Assembly: GCF_003201875.1 (NCBI RefSeq)
Contig: NZ_QJKD01000004.1
Location: 62,001-126,000, forward strand
DNA: 64,000 bases
DNA from: Hungatella effluvii
GTDB taxonomy: Bacteria > Bacillota > Clostridia > Lachnospirales > Lachnospiraceae
Reading direction: 5' to 3'
Position 1 is the stretch's first letter, and the number at the start of each line of letters is the position of its first letter. The notes under the pieces are model-generated. The model searched no databases. It saw only the letters and a list, made by a program, of their open reading frames with translations, and was not told where the DNA came from. Made by a program: the position numbers and the translations under genes. This document shows positions 54,940-63,117 of the stretch, one piece after another.

Positions 54940-55018
54940 AGCATCTCCAATCTGTATGCAGTACGCATACTCTGTGAAAGACCAGCATCCGTATTCTCTG
55001 GTGTGGTCTTATAATAGG

Positions 55019-55047
55019 AAAAGGCCGTGGTATGGATAGCCACGGCC
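55019..55047 (-). terminator. Terminator within the right-arm operon
   Basis: Read on the minus strand, GGCCGTGG and CCACGGCC form a perfect 8-bp stem followed by TTTT. It lies between the 85-residue gene and the DUF5688 gene. Confidence 0.75.
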
Positions 55048-55100
55048 GGAACATGGAGGCGGCCGGCATTACGCAGCCGCCATAATTGTTCAAAGTCCAT

Positions 55101-55358
55101 TTACGCACATGCGGCCAGTCTCACAGGGAGCGGACTTATGGCCGCCAGCGGAAAAGGGCTCATGGACAGGTGATAATGGGTATTTCTCGTTTCAAAATGG
55201 ATATTGTCCTCGGTCTGCTCATGCAGGGCGACAACCGCAGATGTGCGGTAGAAGGTTCCCCCGGCTGCAAAAACAGCGGGTTTTCCGATGGTGACCGGAC
55301 ACAGGAGCGTTCCGCAGAGCATGACGGTCTTCTTTTCTTCTGCTTTTTTCTTTCTCAT
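55101..55358 (-). CDS. Small hypothetical protein
   Basis: An 85-residue protein (MRKKKAEEKKTVMLCGTLLCPVTIGKPAVFAAGG...). A GGAGGTCAGAAAGA ribosome site supports it. The basic start is followed by a mildly hydrophobic Cys-containing part, then HFETRNTHYHLSMSPF. Family unknown. Confidence 0.6.
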   Translation of the reverse strand: MRKKKAEEKKTVMLCGTLLCPVTIGKPAVFAAGGTFYRTSAVVALHEQTEDNIHFETRNTHYHLSMSPFPLAAISPLPVRLAACA

Positions 55359-55406
55359 TCTTTCTGACCTCCATTCTTTTTCAGTATTAAATTTGTAATG
55401 GCGGCA

Positions 55407-55946
55407 TTACCCATAGCACAGATCGAGAAGCACACGGCGTACTTCTTTCAGAAGCATCTGCACATGCTCTGTGGTGGTGTTCTGGCGGCGGGCAATATCG
55501 CGGTCATTGTAGCCGCAGGTCTTCATACGCACGATGTTCATCTGCTGTTTGGATACCCTTTTAGCCAGATCATGCAGGAGAAGCTGCTCTTCCAGCTGCC
55601 GCATATACGGGTTGGGGGCGGGTATGGTTTCCTCTAATGTGTAACTGTCCTCATAAGGATTGGTGTGCAGGCTCAATACCAAAGCATTGTGTTTTTGGGC
55701 TTTTTGAGATCTATAGTAGTTGTGCAGAGCACAATTCATGGAACTCCACGCAATAGTAGCAAAGGAGTATTGTTTTAAAGCAGGCTCTGTTAAAAAGCGA
55801 CGGACAGATCGAAGATAAGCAAAGACGACAACATCATAAAACTCATCTATGGATAACTGCTTTTTCTGAAGAAACTTATAAACCAGACCGTGGTGTTCTT
55901 CTGCAAATAAGCGCTGCTCAGGTGTTAATGGTATTTCAGATTTCAT
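55407..55946 (-). CDS. Sigma-70-like protein
   Basis: A 179-residue protein. The N-terminus (MKSEIPLTPEQRLFAEEHHGLVYKFLQ) and FYDVVVFAYLRSVRRFLTEPALKQYSFATIAWSSMN resemble sigma region 2. The C-terminal HTH (MKTCGYNDRDIARRQNTTTEHVQMLLKEVRRVL) resembles region 4. It is shorter than typical sigma factors and close to the second such gene at 60967. The start at 55946 has AAGGAGGAAATTCTT. Confidence 0.78.
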   Translation of the reverse strand: MKSEIPLTPEQRLFAEEHHGLVYKFLQKKQLSIDEFYDVVVFAYLRSVRRFLTEPALKQYSFATIAWSSMNCALHNYYRSQKAQKHNALVLSLHTNPYEDSYTLEETIPAPNPYMRQLEEQLLLHDLAKRVSKQQMNIVRMKTCGYNDRDIARRQNTTTEHVQMLLKEVRRVLLDLCYG

Positions 55947-55970
55947 AAGAATTTCCTCCTTCAAATGAGA

Positions 55971-56007
55971 AAAGGATTCCCCCGGCAGTCAACCAGGAGA
56001 ATCCTTT
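55971..56007 (-). terminator. Terminator-like hairpin within the right-arm operon
   Basis: AAAGGATTC and GAATCCTTT pair around an imperfect inner stem, with T residues on either strand, between the sigma-like gene and the gene at 56050. Confidence 0.65.
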
Positions 56008-56049
56008 CCATACGTTGTACATGGCACCAGCCATATCGGTTACATCAGA

Positions 56050-56889
56050 TCATGCGGGCAGGGCTTCCCGTTCTCCGTCAAGGGGCTGCCCATAGTGAAA
56101 CTTTTTGCCTCCGCCTGCGGGCAGGACTTCCAGATTGCTGCTGCTGTAATCACAGCCGTCATCACGCTGGGTTTCCTGGACAGCCGCACGCTGCTGGAGC
56201 ATCATACGGATCTGTGCTTTAAAACCATCTGCATAGTTCCGGATCTGTGCCAGCTCCTCGCCGCTGAAATCGTACAGGCGGCGGAAGGTGGCAACGCTGT
56301 AATCATCTTTTCCGTTGCTCATCTTTTTCAGTGCGATCTGCACCACGCTGCCGTAGGTCGCACGGCGGCGGAGCATAAAGGACTGGTTCATGAACTCACG
56401 GAAGGGTTTTAAGCTGGTGGGCGGCAGGGTTACCTGTAACGGCATGAACTCGCCGTTGCGGAGCAGATAAAGCACGCGCATGTTCTTGCAGGCTTTTCCG
56501 TTTCCTTCTGCGGCGGAGCCGAACTGGTTCAAGGCACAGGCCGCACAGGAACCGCCAGGCTCCCCGATCCCTTGCTTCCCGTCCACAGAAGAGCATAAGG
56601 GATTGGAGTTGTCGTCATACTCGCTGCCCTCCGGCCAGTAGGCGTTGTTGGGGTGGTTGAAGAGGATAACCCCTTCCAGGGTTTTTGCATAGTCCGGATT
56701 CTCCGGGTCATCGGAGGGGATCTCGAACATCAGCGCGCCGCCGCCCGGAATCTTGATCCGGGGGAAGCTCATCTGCAGGCCGTCCATATCCTCCGCCAGT
56801 TCCTCCTGGGTGAATTCCCCTTCCGGCATGGCTGCCGGGAGCATAAATTTTTCCTGTTCTGCCAAAGCGTTGTTCTGGGTGTTATTCAT
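56050..56889 (-). CDS. Four-Cys protein, possibly ssDNA-associated, with SSB-like tail
   Basis: A 279-residue protein (MNNTQNNALAEQEKFMLPAAMPEGEF...). A Cys cluster near residues 110-150 (NPLCSS, GGSCAACALNQFGSA, GNGKACKN) looks like a metal site. It ends LDGEREALPA, almost the same as the tail of the SSB at 58979 (LDGERESLPE). The shared tail suggests a common partner. I do not know the family. The start at 56889 has AAGGAGGAAAACAGT upstream. Confidence 0.65.
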   Translation of the reverse strand: MNNTQNNALAEQEKFMLPAAMPEGEFTQEELAEDMDGLQMSFPRIKIPGGGALMFEIPSDDPENPDYAKTLEGVILFNHPNNAYWPEGSEYDDNSNPLCSSVDGKQGIGEPGGSCAACALNQFGSAAEGNGKACKNMRVLYLLRNGEFMPLQVTLPPTSLKPFREFMNQSFMLRRRATYGSVVQIALKKMSNGKDDYSVATFRRLYDFSGEELAQIRNYADGFKAQIRMMLQQRAAVQETQRDDGCDYSSSNLEVLPAGGGKKFHYGQPLDGEREALPA

Positions 56890-56933
56890 ACTGTTTTCCT
56901 CCTTGGATTTGAATTGTGTCTGAAGCGGCTGCG

Positions 56934-58004
56934 TTATGCTGCCGCCTGGTTGATCCGGTTCCACTGGCGGGCCGGCATGGAAAGAATGTTGTAGCCGATG
57001 CTCTCCAGCTGGGTGGCCCTGTCGTAATTCTCCACATCCTGGCTGTGCCTTGTGACCGCATTGGAAAGCCCGTACAGTGTAAGGTCCTTTCCCTCGATCA
57101 GATGCTGGAGGATGCCTTCCCCCTCCTCATCCGTGATGTGGAATTCCCGGCTGGCCAGCTTGACGATGCCGGGAACATCTTTTGTGTTCATCTCCGCCTT
57201 TGTGGCGTCCTGCATCATGCCGACCACCTGGGCAAAGTGTGCCTCTTCCACGGCGGCCCTGACCGTATCCTGGATCTTTAGGATAAAAGCCCTGTCATCG
57301 GCGGCCAGTGTCTTTTCGGAATAAAGCTGGAAGTTTTCTTCCGTGTCATTGATCTGCCCCACATGGTTGCGGCGGGTCTGTGCGTCATTGACGATCATGC
57401 CGTTGCTGCATACCAGGCGGTAGACAAGGGGCTGGATATTGACGGCCCCCATGCCGGTCTCGCTGTTGGAGATGATGACGCCGGCCTGCACAATGTCTCC
57501 CGGCACCACCTCCGCTTCCAGGCGGGTATTGACCACCTTCATATACATCCGGCTGTCCGTGATCTGGCAGCTCTCAAACCGGGCGCCCTCCATCTGCCCG
57601 ATGATGGGCAGGACGGCGGTGGCGATCTCCAGGTTGTCGATCCGCCGGTAACGGTTGCTGAGGAAAGCCCTTGCGGTGCCTCCCATGGTGCGCAGAAGCC
57701 GTTTGGATGGGGCATGCCGGAGCCAGGCGTTGACATTTGCGGCCAGAAGCTCCGGTTTTTCCGTGAGCATCCGGTCATAGTAGGGGGCAGGGATCTTTAA
57801 ATGCGTCCCGATCTGCCGGTGGGCAATAGGATTGACCTGCATGGGCTCCACCGGTTCGGTGTTCCCGTCAAACATGTGGAGATAGACCTGGGAATCATAA
57901 GGCTCCATCTGCAGGCTTCTGGTATCCACCAGATAATCTTCCTTCATTTTGCTCTGCCTTGTGATCTCAGCGGCCATTTCTTCCAGGGTAAGTCCTTCTT
58001 TCAT
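56934..58004 (-). CDS. DUF932 (phage/plasmid-like) protein
   Basis: A 356-residue protein matching the DUF932/plasmid-related family: LKIPAPYYDRMLTEKPELLAANVNAWL, MGGTARAFLSNRYRRIDNLEIA, VSNSETGMGAVNIQPLVYRLVCSNGMI-type region. Members are widespread on mobile elements; the function is unknown. AAAGGAGCGGAACACGA precedes the ATG. It lies between a membrane protein and the four-Cys protein. Confidence 0.82.
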   Translation of the reverse strand: MKEGLTLEEMAAEITRQSKMKEDYLVDTRSLQMEPYDSQVYLHMFDGNTEPVEPMQVNPIAHRQIGTHLKIPAPYYDRMLTEKPELLAANVNAWLRHAPSKRLLRTMGGTARAFLSNRYRRIDNLEIATAVLPIIGQMEGARFESCQITDSRMYMKVVNTRLEAEVVPGDIVQAGVIISNSETGMGAVNIQPLVYRLVCSNGMIVNDAQTRRNHVGQINDTEENFQLYSEKTLAADDRAFILKIQDTVRAAVEEAHFAQVVGMMQDATKAEMNTKDVPGIVKLASREFHITDEEGEGILQHLIEGKDLTLYGLSNAVTRHSQDVENYDRATQLESIGYNILSMPARQWNRINQAAA

Positions 58005-58037
58005 TCGTGTTCCGCTCCTTTCCTGTTGTGTGCGGGC

Positions 58038-58850
58038 TTACCAGGATACCTGGATGCCCTTTGCCATGATCTCAGCCGCCAGCCCGTTGCGCTCAAAAAC
58101 CTGCACAAGCCGGGGCCAGTATGTTTTTTCCGGAAAGCCGGCAAGGTGCTCTTTTGCCACCTCCTCCGTGTCCTCCTCGATGCAGATATCGCCGTCTTCA
58201 TGGATGGTGAGACGGCTGTGCCCTCTGGAATTTAAGTCTGCCACAAGGGATTCCAGAACCTTCCGGCCCTGGACCTCATACCAGATCTGGGGGTCTACCG
58301 GCTGCCTGTTGGGCGGCACCGTATCTTCCGGTCCGCCGCCTCCGGCCTCCGAGAGGGGGACGATCTTTAACATGTTGCAGGTGATGCCGGCGTTCTGGTC
58401 CACGCATACATCCGCATGGTCAAAATCCGGGATGCCGTAAAGGCGGATGCGCCCGGTCCCTCCTGCCAGCACCAGCTTTTCCGGTCTCTTTTCGCACCAC
58501 TCCCAGCGCACATCCGGATAGACCGCCCGAAGATAGGCGGAGATCCGGTGGTTGACATGGCGGAGCAGGAGCAGTTCCGTCTCCGCAGGCTCCATAGCCG
58601 GAAATACCGCAGACTGTGAAGGGGAAATCCCTTCCGCCAGGCGTTTCTTTGTAAGCTGCTTGCGCATCCTGCGGCGCTTTGCCTGCTGCATGTAAGGCCG
58701 TAAGAGCACCGCCACAACCCACAGCCCCCAGAGGGTGAATACCCCGGTCAGAAGCCAGGACTGCCAGGCGCCCCTTACCAGTGCCAGTATGGCGATAACC
58801 GCACCCACGAGGATGCTGATGCTGCCCCACAGGGCTTTGTCACGTTTCAT
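58038..58850 (-). CDS. Hypothetical membrane protein
   Basis: A 270-residue protein with two N-terminal membrane segments (about residues 8-28 and 32-52), a strongly basic stretch (QQAKRRRMRKQLTKKRL) and a ~190-residue cytoplasmic domain of unknown type. The topology (two helices, positive patch) suggests an inner-face cytoplasmic domain. It is preceded by AAAGGATGG and by a strong bidirectional terminator. Confidence 0.65.
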   Translation of the reverse strand: MKRDKALWGSISILVGAVIAILALVRGAWQSWLLTGVFTLWGLWVVAVLLRPYMQQAKRRRMRKQLTKKRLAEGISPSQSAVFPAMEPAETELLLLRHVNHRISAYLRAVYPDVRWEWCEKRPEKLVLAGGTGRIRLYGIPDFDHADVCVDQNAGITCNMLKIVPLSEAGGGGPEDTVPPNRQPVDPQIWYEVQGRKVLESLVADLNSRGHSRLTIHEDGDICIEEDTEEVAKEHLAGFPEKTYWPRLVQVFERNGLAAEIMAKGIQVSW

Positions 58851-58900
58851 TTTTTTACCATCCTTTCTCTGCTGTTGTTAAAAGTAACCGGTATGCACAA

Positions 58901-58960
58901 AAAAAGAGGAACCATACCGGCCTTTCAGTATCATTCTGAAAACCGGTATGGTTCCTCTTT
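58901..58960. terminator. Long bidirectional terminator between SSB and the membrane protein
   Basis: AAAGAGGAACCATACCGG pairs with CCGGTATGGTTCCTCTTT, with an inner CTTTCAG/CTGAAA stem. A and T runs flank it. It lies inside the right-arm operon, after its first gene. Confidence 0.88.
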
Positions 58961-58978
58961 CTGGAGCCGGTGTGAAAA

Positions 58979-59389
58979 TCACTCCGGCAGGGACTCGCGT
59001 TCCCCGTCCAGCACCTCCACAGGGGGAGGGGCGGCGTCTGCGGTCCCGGGGTCATCTGGAAGATCGGCGGGGCTTTCCTTTGGAGAGCGGCCGGGAAGAA
59101 ACCCGAAGTTTGACAGGTAGATCTTTAAGACCTTCGTCTTTTCCTTCCCATGGCCTGCGGTACAGTCCACCAGCTGCTGTGTGCCGGTGATCCATAGCCG
59201 GCTGTCCTTTTTTACGCCAAGCTGTATCAGGCGGGATACTTCATCCTCCCATGCCCAGACCTGGTAATACTGGAACTGCCCTTTGCCGGTCTGCTCGGTA
59301 AAGCCGAAACAGACATAGGTGGAATCCTTCTGGCTCTTTTTTGGGGCCAGGTCATTCTCCACACGTCCAAATGCAAAAATCTGTGCCAT
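58979..59389 (-). CDS. ssb: Single-stranded DNA-binding protein
   Basis: A 136-residue OB-fold SSB (MAQIFAFGRVENDLAPKKSQKDSTYVCF, then YYQVWAWEDEVSRLIQLGVKKDSRLWITGTQQL). The C-terminus is Pro/Asp-rich and ends LDGERESLPE, not the usual DDDIPF-type tip, and closely matches the end of the protein at 56050. It is the first gene of the right-arm operon, directly after leader RNA copy 3. AAAGGAGTGTT precedes the ATG. Confidence 0.85.
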   Translation of the reverse strand: MAQIFAFGRVENDLAPKKSQKDSTYVCFGFTEQTGKGQFQYYQVWAWEDEVSRLIQLGVKKDSRLWITGTQQLVDCTAGHGKEKTKVLKIYLSNFGFLPGRSPKESPADLPDDPGTADAAPPPVEVLDGERESLPE

Positions 59390-59423
59390 AACACTCCTTT
59401 CTGCCACTGGCCTTGTTATCTAT

Positions 59424-59577
59424 AAAAAAAGTGCCAGCGGGAATCCAGCCCATACGGGCGCAGCAATGCCACTGACACTTATATACAAACTTAACAGCGT
59501 GTGCAATGCGATTTTCTTATCGCCATACAGACAGACCTGCCTGCAATCCTGCAAGGATACGCACAAAAATCAATTAC
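59424..59577 (-). ncRNA. Structured leader RNA, copy 3
   Basis: Read on the minus strand: the 5' block GTAATTGATTTTTGTGCG, P1 ATCC/GGAT, P2 TGCAGGCAG/CTGTCTGTA, P3 GCGAT/ATCGC, the unpaired block TTGCACACGCTGTTAAG, then a terminator (GTGCCAGCGG side on the + strand, inner GCCC/GGGC) with a T run at 59430-59424. About 154 nt. P1 and P3 have different bases from copies 1 and 2 but keep pairing. It is 35 bp upstream of the SSB gene. Confidence 0.87.
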
Positions 59578-59583
59578 AAGGTA

Positions 59584-59633
59584 AGTATAACACTATATAT
59601 GGTGCCTGTCAAGTTTACAAATACAATATATAG
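59584..59633 (-). promoter_or_regulatory. Promoter of leader RNA copy 3
   Basis: On the minus strand: -35 TTGACA (59612-59607), 17-bp spacer, -10 TATACT (59589-59584). A CTATATATTG box (59633-59624) lies upstream, and CACTATATATGGTG lies in the spacer (59591-59604), as relatives of the ATATATAG box at copies 1 and 2. Confidence 0.75.
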
Positions 59634-59726
59634 AATTTTGGAGTGGCGAAACACTATATTTTGTAGACGGATGCCGGGGAAATATGCACGAAGCCTCCTG
59701 TCATATAAACAGGAACCGGCAGGCCC

Positions 59727-60215
59727 TTATTCTGCAGTTTCCTGCTCTTTTGTCTCCAGCCTGCTGTCCGGCAGACCGGAATCGTATCCTAAAAACAGGT
59801 CCGTGGAGAGGGATGCATCCAGATATTCGCTGCCCAGGGAAGGGCGGGAGGACTTCCGGAAATAGAAGGAGTAGGCCCTGTCCGGTTTTATCTTTACCTG
59901 TTTTCCCAGAAGGAGGATGACCGTTTTTCCCTGGCTGTCTGTAAGTTCTATTTTTTGATACCTGTGCAGAGGCTGCGGGGAAACGGCGCTGCATACGCCC
60001 GTGATGGTTTCATAGTCTCCACGCAGGATCACGATCAGAAACCCTGTGCTGCGCAGCAGGCAGCCGCCAAAGATGATGCCGCTTAAAACCAGTAAAAGCC
60101 GGTCGCGGGAGATAAAAAATGCAATGGCGGCAATCAGGAGGGTGCCGGCTCCTGTAAACAGGAAAAGAAAAACCTTCAGCCGGAGGGTAAAAGGGGCATT
60201 TAACCATTGTTCCAT
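59727..60215 (-). CDS. Hypothetical membrane protein
   Basis: A 162-residue protein with two N-terminal membrane segments (about residues 12-34 and 40-62) and a soluble C-terminal part (YQKIELTDSQGKTVILLLGKQVKIKPDRAYSFYF, beta-rich). It ends with an acidic tail. Family unknown. It lies 5 bp downstream of the gene at 60222. Confidence 0.65.
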   Translation of the reverse strand: MEQWLNAPFTLRLKVFLFLFTGAGTLLIAAIAFFISRDRLLLVLSGIIFGGCLLRSTGFLIVILRGDYETITGVCSAVSPQPLHRYQKIELTDSQGKTVILLLGKQVKIKPDRAYSFYFRKSSRPSLGSEYLDASLSTDLFLGYDSGLPDSRLETKEQETAE

Positions 60216-60221
60216 AAGATA

Positions 60222-60917
60222 TCATATCCTTTCAAAAATAATCTGCTGGCGCAGGTACAGGTTTGCGACCGCAAGCGTGACCGCCCGGCTTTTTGGGGAA
60301 ACCCGCATCAGGCAGCCGATGTTGTCACTGGTGGTGTCCAGGTCATCATAAAGCCCTTCCAGAACGCTTTCCTCGGTGGGGAGGGCGCGGATATCCTTTT
60401 CCATGCACCGGATCAGTTCCGCTGTGGAGAGCAGGGCCTGCCTGGCAAGGGCCATGACCTGTTTCTCATGTTCGGTGCGCCGGTCTTTGTGGAAAAGCCT
60501 TCTGGCCGTGCGAAACGGCACATGGTTTATAAGGGTCAGTTTCAGGAAGGACAAAACCCTGAGAAAGCCGGAACCGTCCGTGGGGATGATGTACATGGAA
60601 GAGAGCAGGTCATAGAGGGCGTCATATTCCGTATCGCCTTTTCCACAGACCAGCAGGCCCCGTGTCAGCAGCCGGTCCACACAGTCCTTCCAGGGACGGC
60701 TTACGATGTCCTCCCGGCCCGGCAGGGATCTGGTATAGAGCTGCCCGATCTCTTCCATGCGGGCGATCCGCCAGTTCAGGCAGCTCCAGATGACCATTTC
60801 CTGCAGATCGACCATGTATTCCTTTCCCCCAAGGATAATGACGGGGCAGCAGCGCCGGCATCCGTTGGTCCTGCGTTCAAAGCGGCCGACCGCCGTGTAA
60901 AGTGTTCTTAATGCCAT
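60222..60917 (-). CDS. Hypothetical element protein
   Basis: A 231-residue, mainly helical protein (MALRTLYTAVGRFERRTNGCRRCCPVIILGGKEYMVD...). An early CRRCC cluster and a winged-helix-like middle (EEIGQLYTRSLPGREDI, RLLTRGLLVCGKGDTEYDALYDLL) suggest a DNA-binding or regulatory protein, but I cannot name the family. GGAGGATTTCTTT precedes the ATG. Confidence 0.6.
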   Translation of the reverse strand: MALRTLYTAVGRFERRTNGCRRCCPVIILGGKEYMVDLQEMVIWSCLNWRIARMEEIGQLYTRSLPGREDIVSRPWKDCVDRLLTRGLLVCGKGDTEYDALYDLLSSMYIIPTDGSGFLRVLSFLKLTLINHVPFRTARRLFHKDRRTEHEKQVMALARQALLSTAELIRCMEKDIRALPTEESVLEGLYDDLDTTSDNIGCLMRVSPKSRAVTLAVANLYLRQQIIFERI

Positions 60918-60966
60918 AAAGAAATCCTCCTGTTTTCATTGTGATTATGGGGACCGCCTGCGGCAG

Positions 60967-61545
60967 TCATAAAAGCCCGGATAGAAATGGCGTGTCTTTC
61001 TTAAGCTTCTGGGCAGCACGGGAGATCCATGCGCCCACATGGGGCGGCGGCACATCATACAGCCTGGCGATATCAGAAACGCTCATGCCTTTCAGTTTCA
61101 GGGCCAGGGCTTCGATTCCGAGTTTCGTCACGCCGTGGTATTTCTTTTCTGCGTATGCGAGAAGGTCAAGGGTTTCTATCATGTTTACCTGTACATGAAA
61201 GTCATCCGGCTGGGGAACAGGCTCCCCGTCCGCTAACAGCTCCCCATGCGTTCCTACAGCCAGGTATGTAAAACGGCGCTGTTTGAAGCACATCTGCCTG
61301 CAGTAGGAGAGCAGGCCGTTACGCACAATCTTTCTGGCATAGGTGGAGAATTTGGAGCGTGCGGGGTCATAGGTGGCCGCTGCGTGGCAGAGCCAGATAC
61401 AGCCCTCCTGATACAGATCCTCGTATTCAAACCCGTAGACTGTCTCATTGACATGGATGCTTTCCAGGATGACCCAGTAGACAAGGGACAGGCTGTTTTC
61501 CACCAGTTCCTGCTGCTCTCTGGTCAGTGGGATGTTCCGTTTCAT
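60967..61545 (-). CDS. Sigma-70 family RNA polymerase sigma factor-like protein
   Basis: A 192-residue protein with a sigma region 2 (FEYEDLYQEGCIWLCHAAATYDPARSKFSTYARKIVRNGLLSYCR) and a C-terminal HTH (LKLKGMSVSDIARLYDVPPPHVGAWISRAAQKLKKD) as in region 4. It begins LTREQQELVENSLSLVYW like the gene at 55407, so the two are related. It could direct transcription of element genes. GAGGTGAGCATTT precedes the ATG. Confidence 0.88.
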   Translation of the reverse strand: MKRNIPLTREQQELVENSLSLVYWVILESIHVNETVYGFEYEDLYQEGCIWLCHAAATYDPARSKFSTYARKIVRNGLLSYCRQMCFKQRRFTYLAVGTHGELLADGEPVPQPDDFHVQVNMIETLDLLAYAEKKYHGVTKLGIEALALKLKGMSVSDIARLYDVPPPHVGAWISRAAQKLKKDTPFLSGLL

Positions 61546-61561
61546 AAATGCTCACCTCTCT

Positions 61562-61978
61562 TCATGCCGCCATGCCGCCGCCCGGCCTTACCGGGGAACG
61601 GCACAGGGAAATAACCTGTTCACACATCTGCTCTGAAAACATGCCGATATGGGCCTGGCTTTCATCAAGCCCCAGCTTTGCCTGTAGCCATACATAGGCG
61701 GCCCATTTATCCATATGGCGCTCTTTCTGCAGCCTTTTTAATGCTTCGTGAGCCTGGATGCGTTTGCGGCGAAGCCTCCGGTCCGCCATGGTTCCCATGG
61801 GCCTGCGGTCCCTCTTATGGGCGCTCACGTAGGCGTCACAGGCCGGCCAGCGGGAGCAGATATACAGATAGCTTTTCCGGTCAATGGTATCCGCCCCGTA
61901 GACCGTGCTGGCAGGGCGGCAGACGGCCGGGGAGCCGCAGTAAGGACATTTCAGGCTGTATTTTTTCATGGTTTTCAT
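61562..61978 (-). CDS. DUF3268-type zinc-finger protein
   Basis: A 138-residue protein with the zinc-finger pattern of the DUF3268 family: LKCPYCGSPAVCRP, LYICSRWPACDAYVSAHKRDRRPMGTMADRRLRRKRIQAHEAL. The family is common in phages and ICEs and has no assigned role. It lies 16 bp upstream of the sigma-like gene at 60967 and is preceded by GAGGTGACCA. Confidence 0.82.
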   Translation of the reverse strand: MKTMKKYSLKCPYCGSPAVCRPASTVYGADTIDRKSYLYICSRWPACDAYVSAHKRDRRPMGTMADRRLRRKRIQAHEALKRLQKERHMDKWAAYVWLQAKLGLDESQAHIGMFSEQMCEQVISLCRSPVRPGGGMAA

Positions 61979-62034
61979 TGGTCACCTCCGTTCCTGCCAT
62001 CCATGGCAGATCTGTTTTTTCCTAATTCCCTTTT

Positions 62035-62385
62035 TTAAAAGCAGCGGCATCGATCAGATACCTGGCAAAGCTCCAGGAGAGGGCAGTCCGTGGATGATAC
62101 GGTGTGCCACTCGATATACAGGCCGTATACGCTCTCAAAAGTCTGTTTTCCTATCACGGCCCGGCAGCCTTCCGGTTCTATGGATTCTCCGGTCATCTTC
62201 TGTAAGAGTTTTACAGGCATAAGGATGAGGGAACCGTCCGCATCCACAGCCATCAGGAATCCTTCACAGGGCGGAGACTGGCCGTGGGGGCAGACTGCAT
62301 GTTCGCATTTGATAAACAGGGCATTGTGCCAGCAGCCGCGGACCGCTTTTAAAAAGGGATAAATTCTACAGTTTTTTTGATTCAA
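62035..62385 (-). CDS. Hypothetical Cys-rich element protein
   Basis: A 116-residue protein (TTG start at 62385, because GAGGTGA lies eight bases upstream), MNQKNCRIYPFLKAVRGCWHN. Cys residues at HAVCPHGQSPPC and the C-terminal CPLLELCQVSDRCRC could bind metal. The frame extends upstream to 62433 but without a ribosome site there. Family unknown. Confidence 0.55.
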   Translation of the reverse strand: MNQKNCRIYPFLKAVRGCWHNALFIKCEHAVCPHGQSPPCEGFLMAVDADGSLILMPVKLLQKMTGESIEPEGCRAVIGKQTFESVYGLYIEWHTVSSTDCPLLELCQVSDRCRCF

Positions 62386-62502
62386 TTTCTTTTCACCTCT
62401 CTTACGTTCTTTTTTCAGTCCTGAAATGGTCAATTTGGGCCAAAAATTTCTTAAATTTTTATAAAATCCGGTTATTTCTCTTAAAAAGTTCCTTCTAAAA
62501 AT

Positions 62503-62543
62503 AAAAAAAGGAGGGCCAGCCGCAAATTTCTGCGGTCCGGCCC
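62503..62543 (-). terminator. Intrinsic terminator after the DUF6133 gene
   Basis: On the minus strand, GGGCC...CCGCAG and GCGG...GGCCC form a long stem followed by TCCTTTTTTT. It ends the Tad-like block before the hypothetical gene at 62035. Confidence 0.85.
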
Positions 62544-62565
62544 TGAAAGTTTTTATTCCGTTATA

Positions 62566-62787
62566 TTATCCGAACAGCCCCTCGATCTCCTGCGTAATTC
62601 TGGGGATGACCGTATCATTAAAGATTAAGGTCAGCGCTGCCAGAAGCAGGGCGCCCAGCACAACGGCAATGATGATCTTCACGGCATCCGAGATATAGAA
62701 ATCCCCCCGCTGGTTGGAAACCGCCATCCGGGCACGGATGATAAACTGGTCTGCTTTGTTACGGATACAGGTTGTGATTTTTCTCAT
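62566..62787 (-). CDS. DUF6133-like small single-pass protein, possible Flp-type pilin
   Basis: A 73-residue protein with a basic N-terminus and one long hydrophobic segment (DFYISDAVKIIIAVVLGALLLAALTLIF, residues ~30-57). The layout resembles Flp-type pilins and the DUF6133 proteins of clostridial ICEs. The TadC-like gene just upstream supports a link to a Tad-type pilus. GGAGGTTTCC precedes the ATG. Confidence 0.75.
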   Translation of the reverse strand: MRKITTCIRNKADQFIIRARMAVSNQRGDFYISDAVKIIIAVVLGALLLAALTLIFNDTVIPRITQEIEGLFG

Positions 62788-62799
62788 GGAAACCTCCTA

Positions 62800-63102
62800 T
62801 TATTTTTCATGCATGGTTACAGGGATACAAGGCCGGCTCTTTAAGGCCGCCGGATCGGTCTTTTCCGCTTGTTCTTTCTGCCCGCCGGCCTGTCCCGGCA
62901 GGGTGCAGGCTTCTGGCGGAGCAGGCGGCGGAACCGCTGTTTTTCTGCCTCTGCCAGAGATGGCAGGGGATGTTTTCTGTGTCTTTTCATAGGCAACTCC
63001 TGTCTGTATTCTTTCTGCCGTGGAAGGACGGCGTGGGCTGACTGCTGTAGAATGCTGTGCTAAGGAAAACCGCTGGGGTACAGGTGACCGCCTCCTTTCC
63101 AT
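62800..63102 (-). CDS. Doubtful small Pro/Arg-rich ORF
   Basis: A 100-residue frame (MERRRSPVPQRFSLAQHSTAVSPRRP...) filling the gap between the TadC-like and DUF6133 genes. It is low-complexity, Pro/Ala/Lys-rich and has no clear ribosome site; a good GGAGG lies inside it but with no start codon at the right distance. It may be a real small secreted or leader protein, or non-coding spacer. Confidence 0.35.
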   Translation of the reverse strand: MERRRSPVPQRFSLAQHSTAVSPRRPSTAERIQTGVAYEKTQKTSPAISGRGRKTAVPPPAPPEACTLPGQAGGQKEQAEKTDPAALKSRPCIPVTMHEK

Positions 63103-63117
63103 AAAACTGCTTTGGAT

